Counted from the stretch's first letter, positions 8,090 through 17,482 are shown. The stretch: DNA of 21,984 nucleotides from Chara braunii (GCA_003427395.1 BFEA01000358.1:1524982-1546965); one strand, 5' to 3'. Made by a program: numbers and translations. The notes: generated from the letters alone by a model not told the origin.

Positions 8090-9169
8090 CATTGTTGTTA
8101 ATCACGAGTGCTGGTGATTGGGGTTGCTACTTTACCCAACTTAGAGTTGTTGCTGTTTTTCCTTAGGACTAACAGTTGTCGTTTTTTTTAGGCTCGAGTT
8201 TTTGTTGATCGTCTTAACAGTATTGTTGTTGGCCCCTCCCGACAAGTGACGCTGCTATTCTTTTTTCGATTGTAACTGCCTTCCGGGGCACTGCGATTGA
8301 CTTCTTTGCCAGGTTATTATGGTCTCCTTAACAAAATTGCAATTGTTCTTCTTAGGCGAACTGCTACTGCTGTTCCCCTAACTGCAGTGGAAATCTGGAT
8401 TTTGTCGTTGCTGGGCTTCACTATACACGTTGTGTATTGCTGTGCACATCGTGATGTTGTTGTATTTTGCATTGTGCATCGCTGAGCTTTGACTGTGCGG
8501 CGATGTGACTTACCACGTTTTTGCATTTGGGACTACTTCGGTGCCTTGCATTGCGCCTTGCTACAAGCCACAATGTGTTTTGTTGAAGTCTACTATGGTT
8601 TTCACCTGCATTTCGAGTAGAGCACAATGTGTGTGCTATATTCAGATGCGACGTTTCTAGGTTGCGTAGTTGTGGCTTGGTCATAGGGAGCGGCGTCACA
8701 ACTTGAGGGAGTGGTCAGGATCTCCAGAGGGGATGCTACAACAACTTTGGGTAGGTGATCATGCTTTGCAAGAGGTTACTGCTGCAACTTGGGGACTTGT
8801 CAAAGGGCAGTTTATTTTTGCGTTATGGTTGCGGTTCGATTGTACTATTATGGTTTTGGACACCATTGTGGGGCCCTCTCGCACATCCAGATACCAAGAC
8901 CCTCACGTGTGAGTTGAGTTAACCCCTTCTTGTATCTCGAAAGTCTGACTTTTTTTTTCTTTTATCCTTCTTAATGTAAATTTAGTGTGTGTTCAAATAT
9001 TAAGGAGGAAGGCAGGATTGCAATCCATAGGACCGCAGCAAGACCTTTGTGGGAGGTCTCTCCACCAATTGCGAGAGCTCTACCAGAATCTAGGCGAGAT
9101 TCTAGTGGCAGAAAATTGTTAGGTATACCTTTTTCTGCCTTGTGTGAACCCACCATACTCCAATCGATT
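8090..9169. other. No recognisable gene; TTG/TGC-rich sequence
   Basis: Short frames on both strands without motifs. A small inverted repeat, AGAATCT/AGATTCT, lies at about 9089-9108. Nothing else can be supported. Confidence 0.5.
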
Positions 9170-9197
9170 ATATCTCTCTGATTTGTCCGAGAGATAT
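9170..9197 (+). repeat. Perfect 9-bp-arm hairpin followed by a T24 tract
   Basis: ATATCTCTC (9170-9178) pairs perfectly with GAGAGATAT (9189-9197) around a 10-base loop. Seven bases later a run of 24 T starts. Confidence 0.8.
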
Positions 9198-9204
9198 GCA
9201 TGCG

Positions 9205-9228
9205 TTTTTTTTTTTTTTTTTTTTTTTT
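9205..9228. repeat. Poly(T) tract, T24
   Basis: An uninterrupted run of 24 T, on the same strand as the tracts at 6, 552 and 729. It could be a minus-strand poly(A) tail, although no recognisable element body adjoins it. Confidence 0.95.
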
Positions 9229-9387
9229 AATAACTAAATCAAATTAATTGAAAGGGATGCATGTGTGAATTTCAGTTTCTTTTTGTTTTGACCAAAATTA
9301 GACTAAGGGATGAAATGTGGGAGAAAGGTAGTTTTTTTTGCGTTGATTAGGTCTCTGTTGTTAAATTATGTTTCCTTTGCAACTAGA

Positions 9388-9722
9388 CAATGTGGCTTCA
9401 GTCAGGTCCAATTGCTCTACACATTTGTTGACTTATCTTTTTGGCAGCCAAATAATGTGGTTTCGGTCAAGTTTGGCAGTTGTATTATTTTGTCTTATCG
9501 AAAGTCAAACAATACGGCTTCGGTCAGGTCTGATTGACGTACCTCTGTAAAGTTGTTATCTAGGCAATGTGGCTTCGGGTTGGCCTAGCTGACTATGTTG
9601 TATCGTTTTGTTCCTTACCCCAACCATACAATATGACTTCGGTCATGTCAGGTTGTTGTTTTTGTGGTCATTTGCTTGCCGAGAAGGTTTAAGAGTTGGG
9701 TAATATGGTTTCGGCCAAATCC
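9388..9722 (+). repeat. Degenerate tandem array around CAATRTGGYTTCGGTCAGGT, six copies
   Basis: The 20-base motif recurs at about 9388, 9453, 9510, 9565, 9629 and 9701 (spacings 65, 57, 55, 64 and 72). The motif is better conserved than the DNA between copies, which suggests either selection or binding on the core, or an old array with a stable centre. Short ORFs here follow the repeat. Confidence 0.82.
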
Positions 9723-9762
9723 AAGTACTTGTTTTATTTTCAGGGAGGATTTTGACGAAGGG

Positions 9763-10036
9763 CTAAACATTGTTTCCAAGTCGAATGATTTAACATGAAA
9801 CCACACACTAAGTACAAATAAGTATTCTAAGTTGAATGACTAAGTCTCGTGCCTATATTTTGAAGACAAGTCAGAGAGTTACTAAACTTTGAATATTTAA
9901 CAGCTCAAGGCGACTAGACATTGTTTCTAAGTTGAAGGGTCTAGTCACACGTCCAAAGAAGAGAGAGGTAGTTCTGCAACTTGTTTGTGTATAATCTAAG
10001 GTATGCTAGACATTGTTTTTAAGTTGGATGGTCTAG
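9763..10036 (+). repeat. Interspersed 31-bp motif with inverted ends, four copies
   Basis: Copies at about 9763, 9808 (weak), 9914 and 10006 have the form CTAGACATTGTTT..TAAGTTG..GGTCTAG. The two best copies begin CTAGAC and end GTCTAG, so each unit has inverted ends. The spacing is irregular. Confidence 0.75.
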
Positions 10037-10264
10037 CGCCATGCCATATGTAAGATGGGTACAAGGAATAATCATCTGAAGGATCAACAAACTATCTTAT
10101 GTGGAAACAACTTGGGATTTTTGTGAGAGTCCTTACTCATTGTGGTATGGACTTGCATGTGGTTAAGTGTGTGAGTTTTGCTTAGTCTGTGTATCAGTTC
10201 TGATAGGTGGTTGCTTTAGATGCTCGCCACGTGCTGAAGCCATATGAGGTCATTCAATTTTTGC

Positions 10265-10893
10265 ATTTTATGGTTAAGTTTATTTTTCATACTTGACTTT
10301 GTATAAATTTTCGAAAGTTACTTCCGATAAGGGAAGTGTTGTCCATTTTTTTGCAAAACCAAGGAGTTAGTCAAATTTTAAATTTTCAAAGTTCAATTTT
10401 TGTTTTTGTTTCATATCTAGCTTAGTAGACATATGAGAAACTGTCTTTTTTAGGGGAGGTGTCGTCCAAATTTTTACTAAATCAGGGAGTTGGACAAAAT
10501 TTAACTTTGTAAGTCAGAATTATTTTTAAGATTTTACATTAAGCTTTGTACAAATTTTGAGAAAAAAACTTCTCTCGGAAGAATGCTGCCGGCATTTATG
10601 CAAATCTAAAGAGTTAGTTAAATTTTGTCTTGACAAAAGTAATGTTTTATCTTGAGCTTATATCTGACTTTGTATAAATTTGAGAAACTTACTTCTTTAC
10701 AGGGGATGGTGCCAAAAGTTTTACTAATTCATAAAGTTAGACAAAATTTAACTATACAGAGTCAATGATGTTTCAAATTTCATATTCAACCATGTATAAA
10801 TAATGAAAATACACTTTCTTTAGAGGAAGTATTGTTAAAATTTTCTTAGTTTGAAGGAGTTAGATTATATTTTGACAGGAAATATTTTTACAA
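10265..10893 (+). repeat. Regular degenerate tandem array, 122-124-bp period, five copies
   Basis: A landmark of the form CTTTGTATAAATTTTGAGAAA begins at 10297, 10421, 10544, 10668 and 10790, giving spacings of 124, 123, 124 and 122. Each unit then has an ACTTCTTT..AGGGGAAGTGTTG-like block and a TTACTAAATCAAGGAGTTAG-like block. It ends with ACAAAATTTAACTTT and a T-rich end. Copies have diverged strongly in sequence but hardly in length. There is no open frame of any size, so this is satellite-like, not coding. Confidence 0.85.
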
Positions 10894-10904
10894 ACCACCG
10901 TGTA

Positions 10905-12247
10905 TAGGGGAGATGATGAATAATTTTTTTTTTATTCGTCTAATACCCATTAAGAAGTAAGTTTAAATTTAGTCTTAAGAGAAATTTGAGTGAGATGTGA
11001 TATGAGGGTTTATTCTCCATACACTTATAGTCTAGTTTTTAAAATTAACCTATATTGTGTTACCTATCATCTTTCAACCTTTTCGATCCAAAATATGACT
11101 AACCTCATCCTGATCCTACGAAGATCATATTATATTACCTTTTGACAACAAGAGGGTTGTCAACCTGTCGGTTTCCGACTCGACTCTAACTCATTATCGC
11201 CGTTCAACCTACAAACCTTAGCCCATATGGGTTGTTTTGTTTCTTTAGGTTTTTACCTGGACTTTCGTTAAATGGTCATTTCAAAACGTAGTGAATGTTT
11301 TATTTCGGAAGGTTGGATAAAGGATGAGGCTTATATGAATAAGGCAAGGGGTATAAGTGCAGAGAGTGGTTGAAGTTGACCCCGTGTAGTGCGTGGTTTG
11401 CCGATGTTGAATCCTTGATGTGATTGCAAGTGTGTTTTGTAAGTGGAAGTCCAAATTTGACCTTGTCTGCGATCTTAAGTATATTTTAAAGGGAGTCACA
11501 ATGTGATTGTGAGAGTGATCACCTCGTATTCCATAACCATTTTTGCTTGTATGTGATACATCCACACGGTTCACTATGACCAGGCGTGTTTGTCAAACAG
11601 ACTATATTGAGAGAAAAGAGCAATTTTTTTAAAATATTTTTATGGTTGGATATTAAGGTCCGTAGCAGTTGTCAAAGTCAAACCCCTTGATCTGTTTCTC
11701 CTCCAAAGGCGGAACCCCACTTCCAGTATTAGGGGTGTTAAGCCGCTACAAAGGGTTGAGGCCCGCCTACTGCTTATCTGCGCAGAGTGCAGAAAAGAGG
11801 AGGACTCGCAATCGCCTTTGTAGTTGTCTAGTGTCAAGAGGTTAACCGCTCAAGGCGAGTGTCAGACAACACTTGAGTGTCGAAAGCGACCCCTCAAAAC
11901 CATTGAGGGCCACATGAATATGGGTACTACATTGTACGTCATCACTGTGACTGCTTGCGAATTCATGCATGGCTAGTCGAGATAACGAAGCCTGAGTCTT
12001 CGCAATATTTATTCGAGTCTCGCTTGTGACACCCAACTGTTTCCTGTGTAAGAGAAAATATGGGTTGGATACAAAAAGAAACTAGGCACGTTTTGTGTGT
12101 GTGACATGATTTTTGTTTTCCCGTGGTGTTTCGTGTGGTTCGATGGGTCGTCCTAGTCGACTGACGCCGAGTCACGCTCGGGACATCAGCCCCCAGAGCG
12201 ACGGCCCACGTATGGATTTTATTAAGGTGTGCAACCTTACGTACGCC
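10905..12247. other. About 1.3 kb with no recognisable gene
   Basis: AT-rich at first, more balanced from 11640. The only frames are 60-97 codons without motifs; one at 11640-11837 on the minus strand (65 codons) looks no better than chance. No tRNA, rRNA or element ends were seen. Confidence 0.5.
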
Positions 12248-12555
12248 CTATGCTACAACGTACGAGAAACGTCTTTGGCTGGCCCACCTCTGCAATTGCA
12301 ACTGAGTAACTTTCGCACGTGATTCGGTAGCTCGACGGAGATACGCTTGTCCAAGGGTGGTGACAACCCCTTGGGCAAAGATAAGTTGTACCTCGTATGA
12401 CCCTATCCTATCGTAGAGGTTCGCGAGAGGTATGGCTGGTGTACTCAACCGGAGTGGAGGAAGATCCACCGCGAAAAAGTCCTGCATAAATCCTGCGTGG
12501 CGCGACCAAGAGGGTCCCTCTGCGGGACCGATGCGCTCGACAACGGGCAACTTTG
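12248..12555 (-). CDS. Unrecognised ORF fragment, about 100 codons
   Basis: I do not recognise this frame. It reads protein-like without low complexity: LPVVERIGPAEGPSWSRHAG, then FMQDFFAVDLPPLRL, STPAIPLANLYDRIGSYEV, and QLIFAQGVVTTLGQAYLRR to a stop at 12248. The formal ORF continues upstream to 12655, but those 33 codons (repeated LYKYMSLYEYM) are translated from the AT-rich hairpin at 12552-12652 and are not original protein. The likely history is an old coding fragment into which, or beside which, the hairpin sequence was inserted. No family can be named. Confidence 0.4.
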
Positions 12556-12652
12556 TTTGACGATATATGTGCACATACATATATTTATATAGAGACATAT
12601 ACTCATATAGAGACATATATTTATATAGAGACACATATACCGTCAAACAAAA
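12552..12652. repeat. 101-bp hairpin with an AT-rich repeated interior, possible tiny MITE
   Basis: The arms TTGTTTGACGATATATGTG and CACATATACCGTCAAACAA are inverted with one mismatch. Between them the word ATATAGAGACATATA is repeated three times. It could be a very short foldback element; no target duplication is evident. Confidence 0.8.
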
Positions 12653-12663
12653 CATTTATGTGG

Positions 12664-12985
12664 AGAGGGGTTGATTGGTTGTCTGGCTGGTTTGTGGATC
12701 GAAGGGGTTGAGCATGGTTTTTTTATTCTGCCAAGAAGATGTAGTAGCCGAGAAAGCGGGAGGAAGTATGAGGAAATGGAGGGTCTCTTCCTATGTCTGG
12801 TTTTTCTATTATGCCAAAATATGTGGTAGCTGAGAAAGAGGGTGGATTGAAGGGGTTAGCTGGTTGGTTGGTGGATCGAAGGGGTTGGGCATGTTTTTTG
12901 TTGTGCCAAGAAGAGTTGGAGGATGCAGATGAGAAAGCGGGAGGAAGTGGAGACCTTTTTCCTATCTGTGGCTCTCCCTCCTCTT
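12664..12985 (+). repeat. G-rich tandem duplication, offset 177 bp, with a third partial copy
   Basis: GTGGATCGAAGGGGTTG occurs at about 12694 and 12871. The following TGCCAAGAAGA and GAGAAAGCGGGAGGAAGT blocks repeat in the same order. A third partial copy at about 12796-12850 (TTATGCCAAAATATG, GCTGAGAAAGAGGG) shows an earlier duplication of part of the unit. Confidence 0.82.
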
Positions 12986-13324
12986 CCCTTTCCCCCTTGT
13001 ATGTGAGGCCGCACAACTACCTGACAGAAATTGTATAGGGATACTAGCGGGAACCAAATGTGTCAAGCAGACATTTTAAGGAGGAGCGACGATTGATGGG
13101 AACGAGAGGATTGAAGGTAGGAGGAGGGAGCAACGAGAAGAGAGCGATCGAACAAAGGAGACTATGAGAGAGAGGTGGTAAGGGAAGATAAAGACCAAGC
13201 GGAAGGAGAATTGAGAGCGAATGATGAGAAAAAAAGTGGAATGGAGGGTGAGCATATGAACCCGGCTGAGATCTGGGGTAGATATGTTATGAAGAAAGAA
13301 GCGGGCGTAGCAAAATTAGGAGGA
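12986..13324. other. Purine-rich flank beside the Penelope-like element
   Basis: A GA-rich plus strand with one open frame that runs into the element and is shared with its other repeat copy only by coincidence of reading. No gene is supported. The element's 3' boundary is at 13325. Confidence 0.5.
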
Positions 13325-13627
13325 CAACGAAGTTCAACATTTCCTGCTTGGTACTGCTTCCGTTACTCACTCGAAGTGCTGGCTTCTGACATCGTGGCAT
13401 ATCTTGTCAGGGATCCGGCTTGTTGTGCACAGGAGATATCACCCTTGTCCTTTTTTCTGATTTTTTCGAATCTCGACCCATTTGGGTCGAATCCCATCGT
13501 TGGTCTAGATATCAGAAAAAGTCAGTAAAAAAAATTGAGTCTCTTTCTGTGTACGCTGTATCATTCGAAACTTGTCTTTTGCCTATATAACTCTGAGAAC
13601 AACTGGTACATATTCGGCCACACCTTT
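13325..13627 (-). repeat. Downstream pLTR-like repeat (element 3' end), uninterrupted
   Basis: Aligns with 19711-19834 plus 20614-20789 over its whole length of about 300 bp, with roughly 14% differences in the first 125 bp, mostly transitions. It includes the last RT codons and the 3' untranslated end. It has no insertion at ACCCTTGT (about 13441-13448), so it shows the empty site of the hAT-type element. Confidence 0.92.
13451..13520. repeat. Conserved hairpin in the pLTR
   Basis: TCGACCC-ATTT-GGGTCGA (about 13472-13489) is a perfect inverted repeat, enclosed by TTTTTCTGAT and ATCAGAAAAA. The other copy (20614-20687) keeps the outer arms and the ATTT loop. Its inner arm differences would remain pairable as G-U on a plus-strand transcript. 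PLE pLTRs sometimes hold hammerhead ribozymes, but I do not see that core here. Confidence 0.7.
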
Positions 13628-14088
13628 CCTCCCACCCTCCTAAAGAATTTTTTTAGAGCACATAGAAACATATCGTTCTGATATTCGAGTGACCCCAATT
13701 CCCGTCTTAACGTCATTAAACTTACAGGTAAGGTGGCTGCACTGGTTGGGGCTGATGTATTTGCGTTTATGCGGTACAACGTCCCTACAATAAAGACAAT
13801 TTTTTGTTCTCTTGAGCAGAAAGAGTCTCCACTTCGCGTGGTCATAAAAATGTGATCTTCACGTCTCCATATTGTTTCTAAATTTTTGAATTTATGGATA
13901 CATAAAATTTCGTCTGGGTTTGATGTCACAAAAACTTTAGTTTCCAAAAAATTCATGACGTTGGTGTCGTCATCAGTTCGTTCTAGAATCAGACTCTTGT
14001 TATAACAATCTGTAATTCATTTCAATCTTCGTTTTGCTTTCTCTTTTTCGTTGTCTTTATTATCGTGCCATGTGATGAGCATTAAGTC

Positions 14089-14600
14089 ATCGATGAATCG
14101 TTTTTCATAGATGAGTTTCTTTTCACTTCCCAAAGATTTTATGCAGTAGTTTTCTGCAAGCATGCACACCAGGCATGCGAGTGATGGGCTCGCGTGTCCA
14201 CCCATCGGGATGTCTGTGTTCTGCTTGAGTATTTCCCCGATTGATTTAAAATAAACATTTATCAGTAAAAAATCCCTGAGTTTTTCGAGATCGGATAACC
14301 TGACCGACCTCCATCCACTCGTACCTGCATTCTTGACAAAACTTGTACCTTTTCTTCGTATTTTTATTCTGACCCACTACCTCCCTTTCTCCCTGAATTC
14401 TTCCATAATCCATTTTACCATCTGTCGTATGTCTTCGTGCAGGATTGCTGTGAACATTTCTTTTATATCGAAGGTGCGAACAATAATCTTATTATTTTGA
14501 GAAGACTTATTTTCTAGGAGATTCACTTTCTCAAGTGTTGGTTTTAGATCTTGGGTGGCAACCATGTTGAAATGTTATTTTTTTCGTGGATTTTATCATT
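14089..14600 (-). repeat. RT tandem duplication, copy 1 (3' in the element)
   Basis: Same-strand duplicate of 14605-15116, offset 514-516 bp. It runs from CGATGAATCG to GATTTTATCATT and carries motifs A, B and C. About 25 differences over 512 bp (roughly 5%, counted by eye) separate the copies. Confidence 0.95.
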
Positions 14601-14604
14601 AGAA

Positions 14605-15116
14605 TCGATGAATCGTTTTTCATATGTGAGTTTCTTTTCACTTCCCAGAGATTTTATGCAGTAGTTTTCTGCAAGCATGCACACCAGGCATGCGAGTGAT
14701 GGGCTCGCGTGTCCACCCATCGGGATGTCTATGTTCTTTTTGAGTATTTCCCCGAATGATTTAAAATAAATATTTATCAGTAAAAAATGTGTGAGTTTTT
14801 TGAGATCGGATAACCTGACCGACCTCCATCCACTCGTACCTGCATTCTTGGCAAAACTTGTACCTTTTCTTCGTATTTTTATTCTGACCCACTGCCTCCC
14901 CTTCTCCCTGAATTCTTCCATGATCCATTTTACCGTTTGTCGTATGTCTTCGTGCAGGATTGTTATGAACATTTGTTTTATATCGAAGGTGCGAATAATA
15001 ATCTTATTATTTTGAGAAGACTTATTTTCCAGGAGATTCACTTTCTCAAGTGTTGGTTTTAGATCTTGGGTGGCAACCATGTTGAAATGTTTTTTTTTTT
15101 CGTGGATTTTATCATT
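14605..15116 (-). repeat. RT tandem duplication, copy 2 (5' in the element)
   Basis: Second copy, in the frame of the 211-codon RT fragment. At its downstream junction the protein passes from RFID straight into the segment that belongs before motif A (SNDKIHEK), so the duplication broke the RT between the two catalytic Asp residues of motif C. Confidence 0.95.
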
Positions 15117-15932
15117 AAATTCAGAGCCTTTGTCAAAACTTTGGTGACAGATCTTATTGGACTTTGGTAGGACGGGCAAATCGGTCGTTTTTTATTTAGA
15201 TCCTTATGTTTGCTCATGATAAATGAATCTTGTATCATCCCGTCTCTATTCCAATTCATGATTGTCCTTTTTTTCTTCGATTGATATTCCTTTTTCATTC
15301 TTTTTAATATTTCTACTTGGGTTTCACAGATTTTAACATACTTGTCATTTTCATTGAACGTCTTCATCATTCCTTGATGATAGTGTCATGGATATTCCAC
15401 CAATGTACCTTTTGGGTTACGATCAAGGGGTGAAAAAACGAGCCCATGTAGAGCCGTCTTCACTCCTTTGACGTATTCCACCAGTACTTTGTTTTTTCTA
15501 TGTAGACCTGTTTTTTTAAATACTTTCAAACTCTTCAATCTGTCAGAGTCATGCAATTCAACCAGACCAACCTTTTTTAATGGATTTGTGACATTATTAC
15601 AAGCATTTTATACTTCTGTCATATCATTCATTAAAACGGGAGTAGGTACATTCTGTGAGTTATGTAAAAAGGGGTCAATATCTGGGATATCATAGAGTCG
15701 AACCTGAACGTGCCCGTTGATTTTGGGTCGGTTGAATTCATCATAGACACACGTTGCTTTATTTTTTACTGCGTGCTTGTGATTGTGCAAAATATTTGCA
15801 ATGGATCTGGATCTTGTCCAGACTACTCGAAGCTTTTTCAGCATCAGGCCACTTAGTTTCTCCCCAGGTATTTTTTCACCTATTCATTCACACATCTTAA
15901 GACGAACTTGCTTCTTTTCAATTGTTTCACTC

Positions 15933-16479
15933 TAGGGCAATTTTACAACCAAACATATCCTAGGATTAATTTCAATTCTTCACTCAATGGAAAAAATTCC
16001 TAGAATTAAATAATCATTCTATAATAAAATTACAATATAAATTTGAAAATTTCATTCCATCTTAAAAAATGTCATTCCAATTTTAAAAGTTTTCATCGTA
16101 CTTGCAAATTTTTATTCCAAGAATAGAGTATCCCTTCTTATTTGGACTGCATGCTAGAGATGGGATGAAAGTCTGGATAAGTTCATGAAATATTTGAATT
16201 GGATTGTCATTCTAAGTAAGGATTTTCAGTCATAAATATGTTAATCCAATCTAAATTAGAAGATATATGTTGCAGTAAAATAAAAATTTCATTAAAACAT
16301 TTCATAAACTCGTCCAAACTTTCATTCCATCTTGAACAAATAGATATAGTTGGAAAGGAAAACTCATATTTAGACGGAAACTTATCAAATAAAACTGAAA
16401 ATTTTAGAATTAGACGAACATTGGAATGATAATTTATAAATATGAAAGATTTTTTCTTTATGGAATGTTTTTTCAACTT
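15933..16479. mobile_element. AT-rich foldback (MITE-like) insertion in the element
   Basis: About 550 bp of non-coding AT-rich DNA separates two stretches of coding sequence (..STEINRKNFHE and RVKQLKRSKF..). It is an imperfect long inverted repeat. AGATGGGATGAAAGTCTGG at about 16156 returns inverted as AGATGGAATGAAAGTTTGG at about 16342. TAATCATTCTAT (16011) returns inverted near 16420. AAACATATCC near the left end has an AAACATTCC counterpart near the right end. ATTCCA/TGGAAT is scattered throughout. I found no clean target duplication, and an intron is a poorer explanation because of the symmetry. Confidence 0.7.
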
Positions 16480-16842
16480 TTATTTCTCGTGAAAATTTTT
16501 TCTGTTGATTTCTGTCGACAGGATTCCTCTTAGGATTTGTCTTCCTTTCTTATTATCAATACATTTCATTTCTTTCAAGTAATCAAATAAGACATCGGTA
16601 TCCTTAACTTTCAATTCATGTCGATTCCATGGGGCTCGGAATAAATAAATAATCTCAGATTTAAAGCGATCAGCAGAGGATTTGGTTTTTACAAGGCATT
16701 CCATAATCCATTTTCCTCCTTGCTCGGTATCGTCCTTTGCATCTTTCAACAACATCTTCTTGTCGTTAATAACAATTTTACTAGATCCGAACACCAATTT
16801 TATCAGCCTCCAAGATTTTAACCAGGTGCGTCCTGCATTATT
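16480..16842 (-). pseudogene. Linker between endonuclease and RT of the Penelope-like element
   Basis: A 105-codon frame continues upstream in the same reading. Readable parts are LVFGSSKIVINDKKMLLKDA, KWIMECLVKTKSSADRFKSE, IIYLFRAPWNRHELKVKD and KGRQILRGILSTEINRKNF. It lies between the GIY-YIG domain and the start of the RT, and its coding reading stops where the AT-rich insertion begins. I recognise no separate domain. By position it should be part of one endonuclease-RT polyprotein. Confidence 0.65.
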
Positions 16843-17320
16843 TTAGATAGTGATCGGTCGTTTTTGATGCTTTACTGTTTTTAATAACTTCACCGGATCG
16901 AAAGTTGGAAAGTGATTAATATCGGCGGAGAAAAATATCAAAAAATTATTCCTGATTTCATTCTTCGGATTCGGATTTACTTTCTTGGATTTCCTCGATC
17001 GTCGAGGTCTTGCGCGAGGTTTCTGCTTACGTATGTTCAAACCCGGATTCTCTTGTTTTATAATCTGAAATTCAACGTCTTTGAGTTGATCTTTTGGGCC
17101 AAACCATAGAGGGATCATTGTGTAAGATTGCGTTTCTTTCTTTTCAAGCCATTTGTGTACACGAAAAACTGGTTTTGACACCGCATCTCGTCAGTGTTCA
17201 CCCCATCTTTCATTGATTGATCTACTGGTCTGTCCTACGTACAGAGCTTTGACGAAAGACGAAATCATTAAATAGACACAAACTTTCTCCCTCCAGTAGT
17301 CTTTCGAGGTCCACCATATC
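16843..17320 (-). pseudogene. GIY-YIG endonuclease domain of the Penelope-like element, broken by one stop
   Basis: Reading from about 17320: DYWREKVCVYLMISS, then ALYVGQTSRSINERWGEH, a TGA stop at about 17190, then RDAVSKPVFRVHKWLEKK..PLWFGPKD..DVEFQIIKQENPGLNIRK and a basic tail ending at 16843. VY (for GIY), YVG (for YIG), Arg in the R-x3-H segment, the later Glu and the NPGLN segment match the GIY-YIG order. The first Gly is replaced by Cys. The basic RARPRRSRKSKK stretch after it may bind DNA. Such a domain nicks target DNA to prime reverse transcription. A separate frame at 17222-17494 overlaps its start and is probably the same reading before a frameshift. Confidence 0.85.
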
Positions 17321-17482
17321 TAGAGCAGTCCAATACTTAACATAGGTGGAACTCCACCTAATGAATCCATTCAAGCACCCCCAGAGTACAACGATCTTAA
17401 ATACCCTGTCGACCGACTTCCTAAGTTCTATCAAATCCCTTCCATTTCCCTTTATCGTAGAGAGATAATTGCCCAGTTGTCT

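Larger units (their letters stand above)
13561..15932 (-). pseudogene. Penelope-like reverse transcriptase, broken
   Basis: Pieces in order: RVKQLKRSKFVLRCVNE; LKKLRVVWTRSRSIANIL and the HNHKHAVKNK segment (15844-15608); the finger motif LVFSPLDRNPKGTLVEYP; and HYHQGM..FNENDKYV. Then come motif A FDIKQMF, motif B IPMGGHASPSLA and motif C RFIDDLMLI with its two Asp. The tail NFLETKVFVTSNPDE..IVGTLYRI runs to a stop at 13561. These are the RT blocks and the thumb-like end of PLE proteins. Damage seen: a stop and frame change near 15890, a stop after TEV at 15608, a stop after LVEYP, a frameshift near 15175, a 512-bp tandem duplication, and TGA at about 14017. Only the downstream duplicate keeps a complete motif C; the upstream one stops at RFID. 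The enzyme would copy element RNA at a nick. Confidence 0.9.

Noticed and set aside
12445-12655. N-terminal part of the 135-codon minus-strand frame, with repeated Tyr/Met/Leu
   Set aside because: This part is translated from the AT-rich hairpin, so it was excluded from the ORF call.
13175-13528. Plus-strand 117-codon frame reading into the pLTR
   Set aside because: It resembles the frame at 19699-19959 only because both are antisense readings of the same pLTR; the real coding strand is minus.
15933-16479. Spliceosomal intron in the PLE polyprotein
   Set aside because: Internal inverted symmetry favours a foldback insertion, and retroelements that pass through RNA rarely keep introns. It is not fully excluded, since some PLEs do retain introns.
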